Positions 9,149-18,560 of a DNA stretch of 64,000 bases are shown here, one piece after another (the first letter of the stretch is position 1; the number at the start of each line of letters is the position of its first letter). Made by a program: the position numbers and the translations under genes. The stretch covers positions 62,001 through 126,000 of the forward strand of contig NZ_QSDR01000003.1 in assembly GCF_003464085.1 (NCBI RefSeq), read 5' to 3'. The notes below the pieces were generated by a model. The model was not told the origin of the DNA. It worked only from the letters and a program-made list of their open reading frames with translations, and did no database searches. The DNA comes from Clostridium sp. AM58-1XD. Lineage in GTDB: Bacteria; Bacillota; Clostridia; Lachnospirales; Lachnospiraceae.

Positions 9149-9619
9149 ATGAAATTTATGGTGAAAGTGCCTGCCCACATATATGAAAAGGCGGCGGCAG
9201 CAATGATCGTAGGGCTGGGAATTATGATGAAGATTTACAGTTATACGGCCGGCTGGTATGAAAGCAGCAGTTCCAGGATCAACAATCCGGCCTTTTTTCC
9301 GGATATGACAGCATACGCACTGATCGTGATCGGTGTCGTGATTTTTATCAACTCGTTCTTTACAAAGAAAGAGGAAGAAATAGAAGTCAATTTAAGAGGA
9401 ATTCTTATGGTAGCAATATGGATGGCCTATGCGCTCCTAATGCCGGTGACGGGATTTGTTGCGGGCGGAATCGCGGTCATAGCAGTTTCCATGATTATTT
9501 GGGGTGAAAAGAAAAAGATAACAGTTGCAACGGTCAGCGTTCTTGCGCCGGTGATTATTTACATCTGTCTGGGAAAGCTGATGAGTGTAAATTTTCCAAA
9601 GGGAATTCTGCCGTTTTAA
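9149..9619 (+). CDS. TTT transporter small membrane subunit (TctB family)
   Basis: A 156-aa protein with four predicted membrane segments and the typical TctB features: a loop with NNPAFFPDM after the first segment, and a variable hydrophilic stretch (TKKEEEIEVNLRG) before the third. It is the small subunit paired with TctA. It lies between the binding protein and the large permease gene, with short gaps. Confidence 0.85.
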   Translation: MKFMVKVPAHIYEKAAAAMIVGLGIMMKIYSYTAGWYESSSSRINNPAFFPDMTAYALIVIGVVIFINSFFTKKEEEIEVNLRGILMVAIWMAYALLMPVTGFVAGGIAVIAVSMIIWGEKKKITVATVSVLAPVIIYICLGKLMSVNFPKGILPF

Positions 9620-9637
9620 ACAGAGAGGGGTGATTAA

Positions 9638-11155
9638 ATGAATGCAGCGGTGATAGAAGGGGCTGCCATGGTATTCAGTATAAAAACGCTGCTGATCATG
9701 TGCGGCGGGGTGTTTTTAGGCGTAACGTTTGGAGCTATTCCGGGGCTGACATCGAGTATCGGTATTGCAATTATGCTTCCGATTACATTTTACCTCGACC
9801 CGATTCCTGCGCTTTCCCTGCTTTGCGCGATTTATGTGGGAGGCGCTTATGGAGGCAGTATTGCGGCAATCTTATTCGGAACGCCTGGAACGCCGGAATC
9901 CAGTACGACTACTTTTGACGGCTATCCCATGACCAAAAAAGGGCTGGCGAAAAAAGCGCTGTCAACAGCGTTGTACAGTTCTGCGGCCGGCAACTTTCTG
10001 AGTTCGCTTCTGATGATTGTGATGGCAGTATTTATTGCAAAGTTTGCGCTTCTGGTGGGGCCGGCAGAATATTTTGCGATTATTCTGTTCTCACTCGTCC
10101 TGATTGCTACGGTTGGCTCAAAGGGGTCGGTTGCAAAGGGGCTGGCTTCCGTTATGATTGGCCTGTTTGTCTCTTTTATCGGGGCAGATCCGATTACTGC
10201 AACGCCGAGATTTAATTTCGGAAGCATCAATCTGACGAGTAATATTCAGCTGATCCCTGTCCTTGTAGGGCTGTTTGTAGGAGCAGAGGTATTAAAGCAT
10301 GTGAGTGTACCGTTCGTCGTTCAGAAGATGAGTAAAGTGGAAAATAAAGAGCAGAACAGGATTACGGGAAAAGATATAAAACGCTGTATCCCCTGTATCC
10401 TGACAGGCTCTGTCCTGGGCTCCGTTTTAGGAGCGCTCCCGGCCCTCAATGCGACTGTAGCCGCTACACTGAATTACACGGTGGGGAAAAAGATTTCAAA
10501 GACGCCGGAAGAATTTGGGACAGGCTGCATCGAAGGCGTGGCGAGTGCTGAATCGGCGAATAACGCGACCGTAGGACCGGCGCTCGTTCCCCTGCTGACG
10601 CTGGGGATTCCGGGTACGGGAACGGCGGCGATTTTCCTGGGGGCACTGATGATGCAGGGCGTGATACCAGGCCCTATGATATTTGAAGAGCACGGCTCGC
10701 TCGTGTACGGAATCTTTTTCTGTTTGATTTTCAGTACAATTCTGCTGGTATTTATTGGAAAGGCCGTCATACACATTGCTCAATACGTACTCAGCGTACC
10801 ACGGTATATTATCTATCCCATTATTTTACTGCTGTGCTGTGCAGGCGCATTCTGCAGTAACCGGAGAATTTTTGATATTTATATTCTGCTGGCATTTATG
10901 CTGCTGGGATATCTGATGAACAATATAAGAATTCCTGTACTCCCACTGATTATTGGTTTTTTGCTTGGAAATACCATGGAACGTACCTTTAGACAGACGA
11001 TGTTGATATCTAAGGGAAGCCTGGTAATTTTTGCAAAATCTCCGATAGCATTGATTTTTTTGATCGTTACAGCCATAATGATGGTATATTTTGTTATTTC
11101 GGAGATCAAAGATAAAAAAGCACAGAAAGGCAGTGAAGCGGAAGAGAGCTTATAG
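9638..11155 (+). CDS. TTT transporter large permease (TctA family)
   Basis: A 505-aa polytopic membrane protein with about 10-12 segments. It shows the duplicated TctA signature motifs (GAIPGLTSSIGIAIMLP near the start, the TPGTPESS region, and GIPGTGTAAIFLGALM in the second half). It forms the ion-coupled channel subunit of the tripartite tricarboxylate transporter, with the TctB and TctC genes just upstream. It has a full-length paralogue at 13820-15337. Confidence 0.93.
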   Translation: MNAAVIEGAAMVFSIKTLLIMCGGVFLGVTFGAIPGLTSSIGIAIMLPITFYLDPIPALSLLCAIYVGGAYGGSIAAILFGTPGTPESSTTTFDGYPMTKKGLAKKALSTALYSSAAGNFLSSLLMIVMAVFIAKFALLVGPAEYFAIILFSLVLIATVGSKGSVAKGLASVMIGLFVSFIGADPITATPRFNFGSINLTSNIQLIPVLVGLFVGAEVLKHVSVPFVVQKMSKVENKEQNRITGKDIKRCIPCILTGSVLGSVLGALPALNATVAATLNYTVGKKISKTPEEFGTGCIEGVASAESANNATVGPALVPLLTLGIPGTGTAAIFLGALMMQGVIPGPMIFEEHGSLVYGIFFCLIFSTILLVFIGKAVIHIAQYVLSVPRYIIYPIILLLCCAGAFCSNRRIFDIYILLAFMLLGYLMNNIRIPVLPLIIGFLLGNTMERTFRQTMLISKGSLVIFAKSPIALIFLIVTAIMMVYFVISEIKDKKAQKGSEAEESL

Positions 11156-11187
11156 CAGCTGCCGGATTTTACAGGGCAGGGGAGCAT

Positions 11188-12054
11188 ATGAAAGACAGTG
11201 ACTGGAAAATAATTGAAACATTAAAAAACAGCAGCAGTATTACGCAGGCGGCAGAGGCATTGTATATGTCGCAGCCTACGCTTACGAAACGGGTGCAGCA
11301 GATCGAACGTGAATGGGACATTGAGATTATAAGAAGAAACAGCAAAGGGATCATTCTGACTCCGGCAGGATACTGCCTTGCGGAATATGCAGGAAAGCTT
11401 AATGTGATTTTTAACGAAATTCCAGGCCGTTTGGAGAAAATAAAAAAGGGAACAGCAGGAGAATTGAGAATTGGGGTGCCGAATTCATTTGGCCGGTTCT
11501 CGCTTCCTGCTCTTCTGCAAAAGTACAAAAAATCGTATACGGACAGTTCTTTTCAGGTAATTACCATGCTCAGCAGTGAGATCGGAAAGAAGATTGAGGA
11601 AGGAAAGCTGGATGTGGGCTTTGTAAAGGGTGAGGTGCCTGTTTCCTGTAAAAAGTATTATATAGGAGAAGAGCAGCTCTATATTGTATACAGCCGGGAG
11701 TTTGAGGCAGAGGACCTGCCGGACCTTCCGATGATTACTTATCTGAAAGATCCGTTTACTCAGGACATCATTAATACATGGTGGGAGGAAATGTTTCGCA
11801 CCCCTCCGAATATAGGCTTCCGGGTTAACCATGGAGATACATGCCGCGAAATGATTATTAACGGGCTGGGATACGGACTGTTCTTTTCAGATAATTTTTT
11901 CAGGGATACGAAGCAGCTGTATATACGCCCGGCACTTGACCGGGCAGGATGTCCCGTTGTAAGAAATATTTATTTTATTTATCAGGTAGAAGAGATGGAT
12001 GCGCTTAAGCAGAATTTTATAGATTTCGTGCTCGATAAAAGAGAACGTGGCTGA
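11188..12054 (+). CDS. LysR family transcriptional regulator
   Basis: A 288-aa protein with an N-terminal winged helix (ITQAAEALYMSQPTLTKRVQQIER) and a C-terminal periplasmic-binding-like effector domain starting near GELRIGVPNSFG. It follows the TctA gene by 32 bases on the same strand and probably senses the transported acid or a product. Its target is likely the 6476-11155 operon or the divergent promoter at 6170-6475; this is an inference from position. Confidence 0.87.
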   Translation: MKDSDWKIIETLKNSSSITQAAEALYMSQPTLTKRVQQIEREWDIEIIRRNSKGIILTPAGYCLAEYAGKLNVIFNEIPGRLEKIKKGTAGELRIGVPNSFGRFSLPALLQKYKKSYTDSSFQVITMLSSEIGKKIEEGKLDVGFVKGEVPVSCKKYYIGEEQLYIVYSREFEAEDLPDLPMITYLKDPFTQDIINTWWEEMFRTPPNIGFRVNHGDTCREMIINGLGYGLFFSDNFFRDTKQLYIRPALDRAGCPVVRNIYFIYQVEEMDALKQNFIDFVLDKRERG

Positions 12055-12056
12055 TG

Positions 12057-12089
12057 AAGGACCGACTGGATATTCCAGCCGGCCTTTTT
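12057..12089 (+). terminator. Rho-independent terminator after the LysR gene
   Basis: AAGG-CCG-CTGGA (from 12057) pairs with TCCAG-CGG-CTT (to 12086) with two A/C mismatches, followed by a T5 run. It separates the first TTT operon from the sigma-54 operon. Confidence 0.6.
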
Positions 12090-12154
12090 GTTTCAAAAAC
12101 AAAACAAAATGAAACAAAAGATAAAAAAGAAACGGAATAGAAACAAAGTGAAAC
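12090..12154 (+). promoter_or_regulatory. Putative activator sites (GAAAC boxes) of sigma-54 operon 1
   Basis: GTTTCA at 12090-12095 and TGAAAC at 12110-12115 and 12149-12154, plus AGAAAC at 12128 and 12139, lie about 110-175 bases before the sigma-54 promoter. The same boxes precede the other sigma-54 promoter, at a similar distance. This is the expected position for an enhancer-binding protein. Confidence 0.6.
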
Positions 12155-12261
12155 ATGACGAGATGCGTATTAACGAAAAATTAACAAAAATATGTTAAAG
12201 TTGCACAATAGTTAACCTGCGTTTTCGTGAAAGTACAACAAGATTTTAACGCTTTTTGAGG

Positions 12262-12277
12262 TTGGCACACCCTTTGC
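12262..12277 (+). promoter_or_regulatory. Sigma-54 promoter of the pdxA2-like/TTT operon
   Basis: TTGGCACACCCTTTGC has the -24 GG at 12264-12265 and the -12 GC at 12276-12277 with exactly 10 bases between them, matching the sigma-54 (RpoN) consensus TGGCAC-N5-TTGC. Transcription should start near 12289, before the GGAAGGGG site and ATG 12331. Confidence 0.88.
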
Positions 12278-12330
12278 TTTTAATATGGTTAGGGAAATAA
12301 AAAATCCAAAAAAAGGAAGGGGAACAAATA

Positions 12331-13335
12331 ATGAGCAAAAAACCAGTTTTAGGAATTCTTTTAGGTGACGCAGCAGGCGTAGGACCAGAAATCGTTGCAA
12401 AAGTAGCAGCAGATAACTTCTTCGACGAATACTGCCGTCCTATTATCATGGGAGATTTAAGAGTATTTGAGAGAGGCTGTGAAGTAGCCGGAGTGAAAGT
12501 AAAAACTCAGGTGATCAGCGACGTGTCTGAAGCGACATGGGAAGACGGTATTCCGGTACTGGATCAGCATGATGTAGACCCTGCAAACGTACCGTTCGGC
12601 GAATTGAGCATTGAAAGCGGACGCGCATGCCTGAACCTGTTAAAGCTTGGAATCGAATTATTCCAGGAGGGCAAGATCGATGGATTCAGCTTTGCGCCGT
12701 TAAATAAGGCTGGAATGATCCAGGCAGGCTGTAAATTTGAAAGTGAACATCACTACATGGCACATCTGCTGAACCACACAGCTCCGTTCGGTGAAATTAA
12801 CGTTGTTGACAATATGTGGACAACAAGAACGACGAGCCATATTCCGATCTCTAAAGTAAGTGAGAGCCTTACAATTGATAAGATTTTACGTGCAATTACT
12901 CTTGCAAATACAACTTTAAAGACAACAGGACTTGACAATCCAAGAATCGGCGTTGCAGCGCTGAATCCACACTGTGGTGAAAACGGAAAGTGCGGAAGAG
13001 AAGAAATCGATGTAATTGCTCCGGCAATTGAAGAGGCGAAAAAGCAGGGCATCAATGCCAGCGGTCCATGGTCTTCCGACATTCTGTTCCATAAAGCATT
13101 TGTGGGCGGCGAATTTGACGGTGTTGTTACAATGTATCATGATCAGGGACAGATCGCTCTGAAGTTAAGAGGATTTGAAAGAGGAATTACGATTGCAGGC
13201 GGGCTTCCAGTGCCGATCGCTACTTGTGGACATGGTACGGCTTATGACATCGCTGGCAAAGGAATTGTTAAGACAACATCTTTTGAAAATGCAATTAAGA
13301 TGACAGCTAAGATGGCGGCTAATATCAGAGGTTAA
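12331..13335 (+). CDS. PdxA/PdxA2-like 4-phospho-acid-sugar dehydrogenase
   Basis: A 334-aa member of the PdxA fold. It shows the opening GILLGDAAGVGPEI, metal-His region ESEHHYMAHLL, NPHCGENGKCG, YHDQGQIALK and GTAYDIAGKG. PdxA proper oxidises 4-phosphohydroxythreonine in vitamin B6 synthesis. PdxA2 enzymes oxidatively decarboxylate 4-phospho-D-threonate or -erythronate to dihydroxyacetone phosphate. The sigma-54 promoter, the TTT transporter genes directly behind it, and the absence of pdxJ argue for the catabolic role. The matching DUF1537 kinase is not adjacent, but one is encoded at 47552-48973. Confidence 0.87.
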   Translation: MSKKPVLGILLGDAAGVGPEIVAKVAADNFFDEYCRPIIMGDLRVFERGCEVAGVKVKTQVISDVSEATWEDGIPVLDQHDVDPANVPFGELSIESGRACLNLLKLGIELFQEGKIDGFSFAPLNKAGMIQAGCKFESEHHYMAHLLNHTAPFGEINVVDNMWTTRTTSHIPISKVSESLTIDKILRAITLANTTLKTTGLDNPRIGVAALNPHCGENGKCGREEIDVIAPAIEEAKKQGINASGPWSSDILFHKAFVGGEFDGVVTMYHDQGQIALKLRGFERGITIAGGLPVPIATCGHGTAYDIAGKGIVKTTSFENAIKMTAKMAANIRG

Positions 13336-13357
13336 TCTTTCTAAAGGGGTGGAAAAG

Positions 13358-13807
13358 ATGAAAAATTTTGGTACAAAACAGGTTGTTCCGGTTTTGTCTG
13401 CTATCGTAGGCGTCGTATTTGCTTATGTTGGATTCACGCAGCTGGGCTTTTGGCACGGCACGGATGGTCCAATGCCGGGATTCTTCCCAAGCATTATGTC
13501 GATCGTAATGGTTCTTGCAAGTATTCTCGCTTTTGTTCAGTCCTTTAAGGAAGAAGGAAAGCCTACATACTATAAAGAAGAGCTGCTCGTTATTGCCGGC
13601 GGTGCAGCAATTTACGCGGGTACATTTATTATTGGCCTGCTTCCGATGTGTTATATTTATGTAATTCTTTGGTTAAAGCTCTTTGAAAAGGAGTCCTGGA
13701 AAAATACTTTGATCGTACTGGCGGTTATTCTGGCAATCACGATCGGCGTATTCTACTTCTGGCTTGGCATACAGTTCCCAATGGGGCTGCTCGAAAATTA
13801 TCTGTAG
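13358..13807 (+). CDS. TTT transporter small membrane subunit (TctB family)
   Basis: Start taken at ATG 13358, preceded by AAGGGGTGG; the in-frame GTG at 13349 overlaps that site. About 149 aa with four membrane segments and the TctB-type loop GPMPGFFPSIMS after the first one. It lies between the dehydrogenase gene and the large permease gene with tight spacing, so it is co-transcribed from the sigma-54 promoter. Confidence 0.85.
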   Translation: MKNFGTKQVVPVLSAIVGVVFAYVGFTQLGFWHGTDGPMPGFFPSIMSIVMVLASILAFVQSFKEEGKPTYYKEELLVIAGGAAIYAGTFIIGLLPMCYIYVILWLKLFEKESWKNTLIVLAVILAITIGVFYFWLGIQFPMGLLENYL

Positions 13808-13819
13808 GAGGGATAAATA

Positions 13820-15337
13820 ATGGAGAATATTGGATTATTAATGCATGGTTTCCAGACAGCCCTTACATTACAGAACATAGGTGCAGCTTTACTGGGTGCT
13901 GTTCTTGGTCTTGTTGTAGGTGCCATGCCTGGTATCGGAAGCCTTGCAGGCGTAGCTCTGCTGCTTCCGCTTACATACAAATTTGACCCGACAACCGCGA
14001 TCATCATGCTTGGAGCGCTTTACTATTCCAACATGTACGGCGGAAGTTTCAGTGCAATACTTTTAAATATTCCGGGTGACTCGCCGGCCGTAATGACGGC
14101 TCTGGACGGCTACCCGATGGCTACAAAAAAGAAACGTCCCGGACAGGCGCTGATGACGGCGAATATGTCTTCTTTTATCGGAGGTACAATCGGTATCTGT
14201 ATCCTGACATTTATGGGACCGGCTCTGGCAGATCTGGGATTAAAATTCGGCCCGTCCGAAATGACAGCCGTTCTGCTGATCGCCATGACATCAATCAGCT
14301 GGCTGGTTGGTGAAAATCCGACAAAGGGTGTTGTAATTACAATGTTTGGTATTCTTCTTGCCAGCATGGGTATGGATACTCTGTCGGGAGCGCCGAGATA
14401 TGATTTCGGCAATATGTATTTACTGGGCGGTATACCGTTTACGCCATTTATCATTGGTACAGTAGGCTTCTCTCAGGTAATCAGCCTTGTTATGGAGCGT
14501 GACTCTGACGCCAGCAGAAAAGAAGCAGGAAGCGGAATGAAGCTTAGCATCCGCGGAAGTATGCTGACCGGCCATGATTTTAAGAGACTTTTAGGACCGG
14601 CTCTGCGTTCTGGTTTTCTTGGAACATTCGTAGGTGTACTTCCTGGTGCAGGTGCAACAACCGGTTCCTTCATGGGATACGCTATGCAGAAGAAGTTTAA
14701 GAGTGAAGAGCCTTTGGGAACAGGTGCCGTAGAAGGTATCGCTTCCTGCGAGGCAGCAAATAACGCTGCCGCTGCAGGTGCATTTGCTCCGCTGCTCGCA
14801 CTTGGTATTCCTGGTTCCGGTACAGGCGCCGTTCTTCTTGGAGGACTTATGATGTGGGGCCTGAACCCAGGACCGCTTCTGTTCACCAATGAACCTGATT
14901 TCACATGGGGCTTAATTGCGTCTCTGTTCCTGTCAAACATTCTGACATTAATTATTGCGCTGGCAGTTATTCCGTTCCTGATCAAGATTCTTTCCGTGCC
15001 GGTTAAGTTTATGATTCCGTGTATCACCTGCGTCTGTGTAGTTGGTTCCTACAGCTCCAGCTATTCCATGTACGGCGTACTGATCATGATGTTATCCGGT
15101 GTTGTGGGATATTTCCTGAGCAAGAACAGCTATCCGACGGCTCCGATGATGCTGTCCTTCGTACTGGCTCCTCTTCTGGAATCCAATATGAGAAAGGCAT
15201 TTATCATTTCCGGCGGCAGCCTGAATATTTTCTTTACGAGACCAATTACATGTGTCCTGATGATCGTATTCCTGGCTATGGTATGTGCACCAATTGTTAA
15301 AGCTATCTTAAGAAAGAGTAAAAAAGCTGACAAATAG
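13820..15337 (+). CDS. TTT transporter large permease (TctA family)
   Basis: A 505-aa polytopic protein with TctA motifs GAMPGIGSLAGVALLLPLTY near residue 35, NIPGDSPAVMTALDGYPMA, and GIPGSGTGAVLLGGLM in the second half. It is the same length as the permease at 9638-11155 but clearly divergent, so the two systems probably carry different acids. The start follows AGGAGGG in the 12-base gap after the TctB gene. Confidence 0.93.
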   Translation: MENIGLLMHGFQTALTLQNIGAALLGAVLGLVVGAMPGIGSLAGVALLLPLTYKFDPTTAIIMLGALYYSNMYGGSFSAILLNIPGDSPAVMTALDGYPMATKKKRPGQALMTANMSSFIGGTIGICILTFMGPALADLGLKFGPSEMTAVLLIAMTSISWLVGENPTKGVVITMFGILLASMGMDTLSGAPRYDFGNMYLLGGIPFTPFIIGTVGFSQVISLVMERDSDASRKEAGSGMKLSIRGSMLTGHDFKRLLGPALRSGFLGTFVGVLPGAGATTGSFMGYAMQKKFKSEEPLGTGAVEGIASCEAANNAAAAGAFAPLLALGIPGSGTGAVLLGGLMMWGLNPGPLLFTNEPDFTWGLIASLFLSNILTLIIALAVIPFLIKILSVPVKFMIPCITCVCVVGSYSSSYSMYGVLIMMLSGVVGYFLSKNSYPTAPMMLSFVLAPLLESNMRKAFIISGGSLNIFFTRPITCVLMIVFLAMVCAPIVKAILRKSKKADK

Positions 15338-15414
15338 AAAGTTGTATAGTAAAATAAAAAGATATTAGTACAAATTAGTATTAATATAAATTTTTAAGAA
15401 AAGGGGTAAGGAAA

Positions 15415-16464
15415 ATGAAGAAAAAAATCGCGTTAGTATTGGCGGGCATGATGGCAGTATCTGTTTTAACTGCTTGTGGAGGCGGACAGAAAGCTGAAGA
15501 AGCAAAAGCTCCGGCTGGAGATGCCAAAACAGAGGCAGCAGCAGAAGGCGCCAAGGAGGCAGCAGCTTCCAATTTTGAGATGAAGGATACGTTAAACTGG
15601 ATGGTAACAAGCTCTCCGGGCGGCGGTTCTGATATCTATACACGTATGATTTCAGACATCATGACAAAAGAGAACCTGGTAAACGGCAAGACGATCGTTG
15701 TAACCAACAAGACAGACGGCGGCGGCGAGATCGGACGTAACGAAGTTGCTAATACAAAGGGCAAGAAAGCAGATTATACCTTATGTACATTCAACAGCGG
15801 CGACTTAATGCCAATGGTACAGAATACAAAGAACCGTATGGCTAACTTCAAGGCAGTAGCACTTATGGCAGTAGATAAGCAGCTGATCTTCAAGGGCGAG
15901 CAGACAAAGTATGAAGACTTTGCAGCAGCAATCGAAGCAGCTAAGGCTGGCACAGAGGTTGTTCTTGGCGGTTCTAAGGGCGACGACGTAGCTACATATG
16001 AGGCTATGCTGGAAGAAATCGGCGTATCCAAGGACAAGATGAAATACATCACATATGACTCTACAGGTGATGCGATCACAGCAGCACTTGGCGGACATAT
16101 CGAATTCGTTATTTCCAAACCGGCAGCAGCTTCCGAATATGTGGAAGCCGGCTCTCTCATTCCTGTTGTAGCTCTTGCTACTGAAAGATACACAGGCAAG
16201 TTCGATGCTCCTACATTAAGCGAAATCGGCGACTATGAGAATGTAGAAATTCCGGTATGGCGTGGTGTTGTAGCTCCGGCAGCTATGAGCGATGAAGCAG
16301 TTGCATTCTACAGTGATGCATTAAAGAAGGTTTCTGAGACAGATCAGTGGAAGAACGATTACATCGATAAGAACAAGCTGATCCCACAGTACATGAACGC
16401 AGCAGAAGCAACAGAGTTCATGACAACATTCGAGACAGATTACCTTGCTACATTAGGTAAGTAA
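15415..16464 (+). CDS. TTT transporter substrate-binding lipoprotein (TctC/Bug family)
   Basis: A 349-aa binding protein with a lipoprotein signal (lipobox LTAC about residue 21) and a low-complexity Ala/Glu/Lys linker (about 22-52) before the binding domain, which opens with the Bug-type loop SSPGGGSDIYTRMI. It is the last gene of the sigma-54 operon. The 77-base AT-rich gap before it may give separate expression of the binding protein, but no promoter was assigned there. Confidence 0.92.
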   Translation: MKKKIALVLAGMMAVSVLTACGGGQKAEEAKAPAGDAKTEAAAEGAKEAAASNFEMKDTLNWMVTSSPGGGSDIYTRMISDIMTKENLVNGKTIVVTNKTDGGGEIGRNEVANTKGKKADYTLCTFNSGDLMPMVQNTKNRMANFKAVALMAVDKQLIFKGEQTKYEDFAAAIEAAKAGTEVVLGGSKGDDVATYEAMLEEIGVSKDKMKYITYDSTGDAITAALGGHIEFVISKPAAASEYVEAGSLIPVVALATERYTGKFDAPTLSEIGDYENVEIPVWRGVVAPAAMSDEAVAFYSDALKKVSETDQWKNDYIDKNKLIPQYMNAAEATEFMTTFETDYLATLGK

Positions 16465-16502
16465 TATAAAGTAAGGATCATTGATTGAAAAATTAAAACA
16501 AA

Positions 16503-16546
16503 GAAGGCTCCTTCCAGGCTGTGCGCCTGGGAGGAGCCTTTTTGTT
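16503..16546. terminator. Bidirectional terminator
   Basis: AAGGCTCCTTCCAGGC pairs with GCCTGGGAGGAGCCTT (one mismatch) around a short GTGC loop, followed by TTTTTGTTTT. It ends the sigma-54 operon and also lies at the 3' end of the convergent isomerase gene. Confidence 0.85.
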
Positions 16547-17371
16547 TTAATTAAGAAAGGATTTCAGGAAGGTTACGCCTTGATCGGCCCATGCTTCTTC
16601 CTGCTTCAGTGTTTCTTCCAGGCCGGGAAGGCTTTCCATCCAGGACTCCAGAATAGTGGAAAAATCACAGGGCGCTTCTTTCCTCAGCCTTTGGAGAATG
16701 TAGGGTATGTCCAGACGTCCGTCTCCGGCAGGCGCTCCCGTTATGACAAATCCCATTTCGCCGTTTCGCCGCCGAATTATGTAATCCTTCACATGAAAAC
16801 AGACCGTATATTTTGCAAGGCAGCCCAGGACCTGACCGATTGGTTCTTCTCTGGCCAGGGAATTGGCCGTATCAAGAATAATTCCCACGTGGCGGCTTCC
16901 GACCGTCTCAATGATTTCGGCAAATTCGTGACTGTAAAACCGGTCGTGATTTTCGATGCCCAGTACAATATTGTATTCGTTCAGGACAGGGATAATCGCT
17001 TTTAAGATCGCACAGACTTCGCTTATGGAAGGCTGAAAGGAGGGCGTGTCGATGACACAGCGCATGAGATGGGAATCCAGCTGTCTCGTAAGCTGGATGC
17101 GGTCCATGAATCGATTAGGCTCGATGCCGCGAAATCCTGTTTCCAGAGAGATTCCCCGTTCCTGGCTGTATGTTTTCAGACGCCTGACTTCGGGCGCAGA
17201 CAGAGCGTCCAGAGACATGTTATCTGCGATCTGCACAACCGAAAGTCCGTAGGCGGCGGCTTTGTCAATCAGTGTAAATGGTGTTAGGGGCTCCGCTGGA
17301 CGAAGTCTTTTGTTTGTTCCGCATGCGAACGGAAACGTATAGGAACTGATACCGAGACGAGTCTTGTTCAT
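16547..17371 (-). CDS. Sugar phosphate isomerase/epimerase family TIM-barrel protein
   Basis: A 274-aa xylose-isomerase-like TIM barrel, with LGISSYTFPFACG at the start, GLSVVQIADN, LGIENHDRF (Glu metal ligand), GIILDTANSL (Asp ligand) and VCFHVKDY near the C-terminal metal site. It probably isomerises or epimerises a keto-sugar acid intermediate. Transcribed away from the sigma-54 operon, with an RpiR regulator gene immediately upstream on the same strand (23-base gap), suggesting one regulated unit. It is less similar to the 4307 and 23857 proteins than those are to each other. Confidence 0.8.
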   Translation of the reverse strand: MNKTRLGISSYTFPFACGTNKRLRPAEPLTPFTLIDKAAAYGLSVVQIADNMSLDALSAPEVRRLKTYSQERGISLETGFRGIEPNRFMDRIQLTRQLDSHLMRCVIDTPSFQPSISEVCAILKAIIPVLNEYNIVLGIENHDRFYSHEFAEIIETVGSRHVGIILDTANSLAREEPIGQVLGCLAKYTVCFHVKDYIIRRRNGEMGFVITGAPAGDGRLDIPYILQRLRKEAPCDFSTILESWMESLPGLEETLKQEEAWADQGVTFLKSFLN

Positions 17372-17394
17372 TTGTACCTCCTTTTCTTTATCCT

Positions 17395-18287
17395 TTATAT
17401 ACGTGACTTTTTAATTGCCAGTTTGGAGCGCTGCAGGGAATTCCTGCTCTTCTCTGCGGTGATGTTGATATAAGCAGTCTGCAGTTGACCGATAATCGCC
17501 AGTTCACACATTCGCGCCGCATGAATCTGGCGCAGGTCGTCGCTTATTTTCGTGCTGTAGCACAGAGGTATTTCTGCCAGCTTGCTGAGCGGATGATGGG
17601 TGCCGGAGGTAATTGCGATTGTAGTAGCCCGTTTTTGCTTGGCAAGAGTGATCATCTCCGTAACGGTAGCGGAATTTCCGCTGAAATTAATGCCGACAGC
17701 AACATCATTTTCCTTCAGGTGCTCAATGCTCATTAGTCCTAACTGGCGGTCAATGAAATAGTTGCAGGGAATGCCGATCTGGAGGAACAGCTGGTATACA
17801 TAGGTGGCGGTGGCGCCGGAACCGCCGCTGCTGTAAATATAGACACGTTCAGCCCGGCTCAATGCCTGGCAGCCTGCATGATGTACTGGTCTTTGATGTT
17901 GAGCAGAGTGTCGGTGAGAACGGTCGTATAGAGGTTCAGATATTTTTTCTTCGTAATCCGGATATTGTCATTCGTATTGAATTCCGTCGTATCATTTGGA
18001 AATAAAAGCTCTTTTTCTGCGCAGAATTTCATATCTGAAAAACCTTTGTAATTCAGCATCTGACAGAAGCGGGACATGGAGCTGGGGCTAGTTCCGATTT
18101 TTTTGCAGAGCGAAGTAATGGAACAACGGCTGATCTCGTCTGGATGGTCATTCAGGTAGTTGGCGATCTTTTTCTGCGATTTGCTCAGATAAGAATATTT
18201 CTGGTTGATTCTGCAAAGATAATCAATGTAAATGTCTGCCGTATCGTCGTTTAATGATGATACGGAAGCGCTGTAAGAGGTATCCAT
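17395..18287 (-). CDS. RpiR family regulator (HTH + SIS), frameshifted
   Basis: The N-terminal part (to about residue 140) is an RpiR-type helix-turn-helix (LSKSQKKIANYL, then SITSLCKKIGTSPSSMSRFCQML). The C-terminal part is a sugar-isomerase (SIS) domain (YIYSSGGSGATATYVYQLF, then GINFSGNSATVTEMI). The frame breaks at about 17868, where one inserted G in AGGCAT would read ...MQAARALSRAERVYIY, restoring a normal about 297-aa protein. RpiR proteins sense sugar phosphates or amino-sugar acids. The likely targets are its own operon and the divergent crotonase/TRAP operon, whose spacer carries TGAAA/TTTCA dyads. Confidence 0.8.
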
Positions 18288-18416
18288 TATATTCAGCTCC
18301 TTTTGAATAGGCAGGGATCATAATGAAAATTGTCCCATGTAAGTTCGGAAATTTATATTGATTATACGAAAAAAACCAGTGGGAATCAATTAGATGTATA
18401 AAAATAAAGGGTAAAA

Positions 18417-18462
18417 TGAAAATGTTTTCAGAAAATGAAAGGATTGGAAGGGAAAGCTTTTC
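18417..18462. promoter_or_regulatory. Candidate RpiR operators in the divergent spacer
   Basis: TGAAAATGTTTTCA (18417-18430) is a perfect dyad and GAAAGCTTTTC (18452-18462) a second near-dyad. TGAAA-N-TTTCA sites are typical of RpiR-family regulators, and an RpiR gene starts 130 bases away. No clear -35/-10 pair was fixed in the 272-base spacer. Confidence 0.45.
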
Positions 18463-18560
18463 AAAACTCGACATTTTTCTTTACTCTGCTTTGAAAATGA
18501 ATTAAGTTAAATGTACCAGAAAAAATCAGATTAAAACTTAAAAAATGAGGAGGTGTGAGA

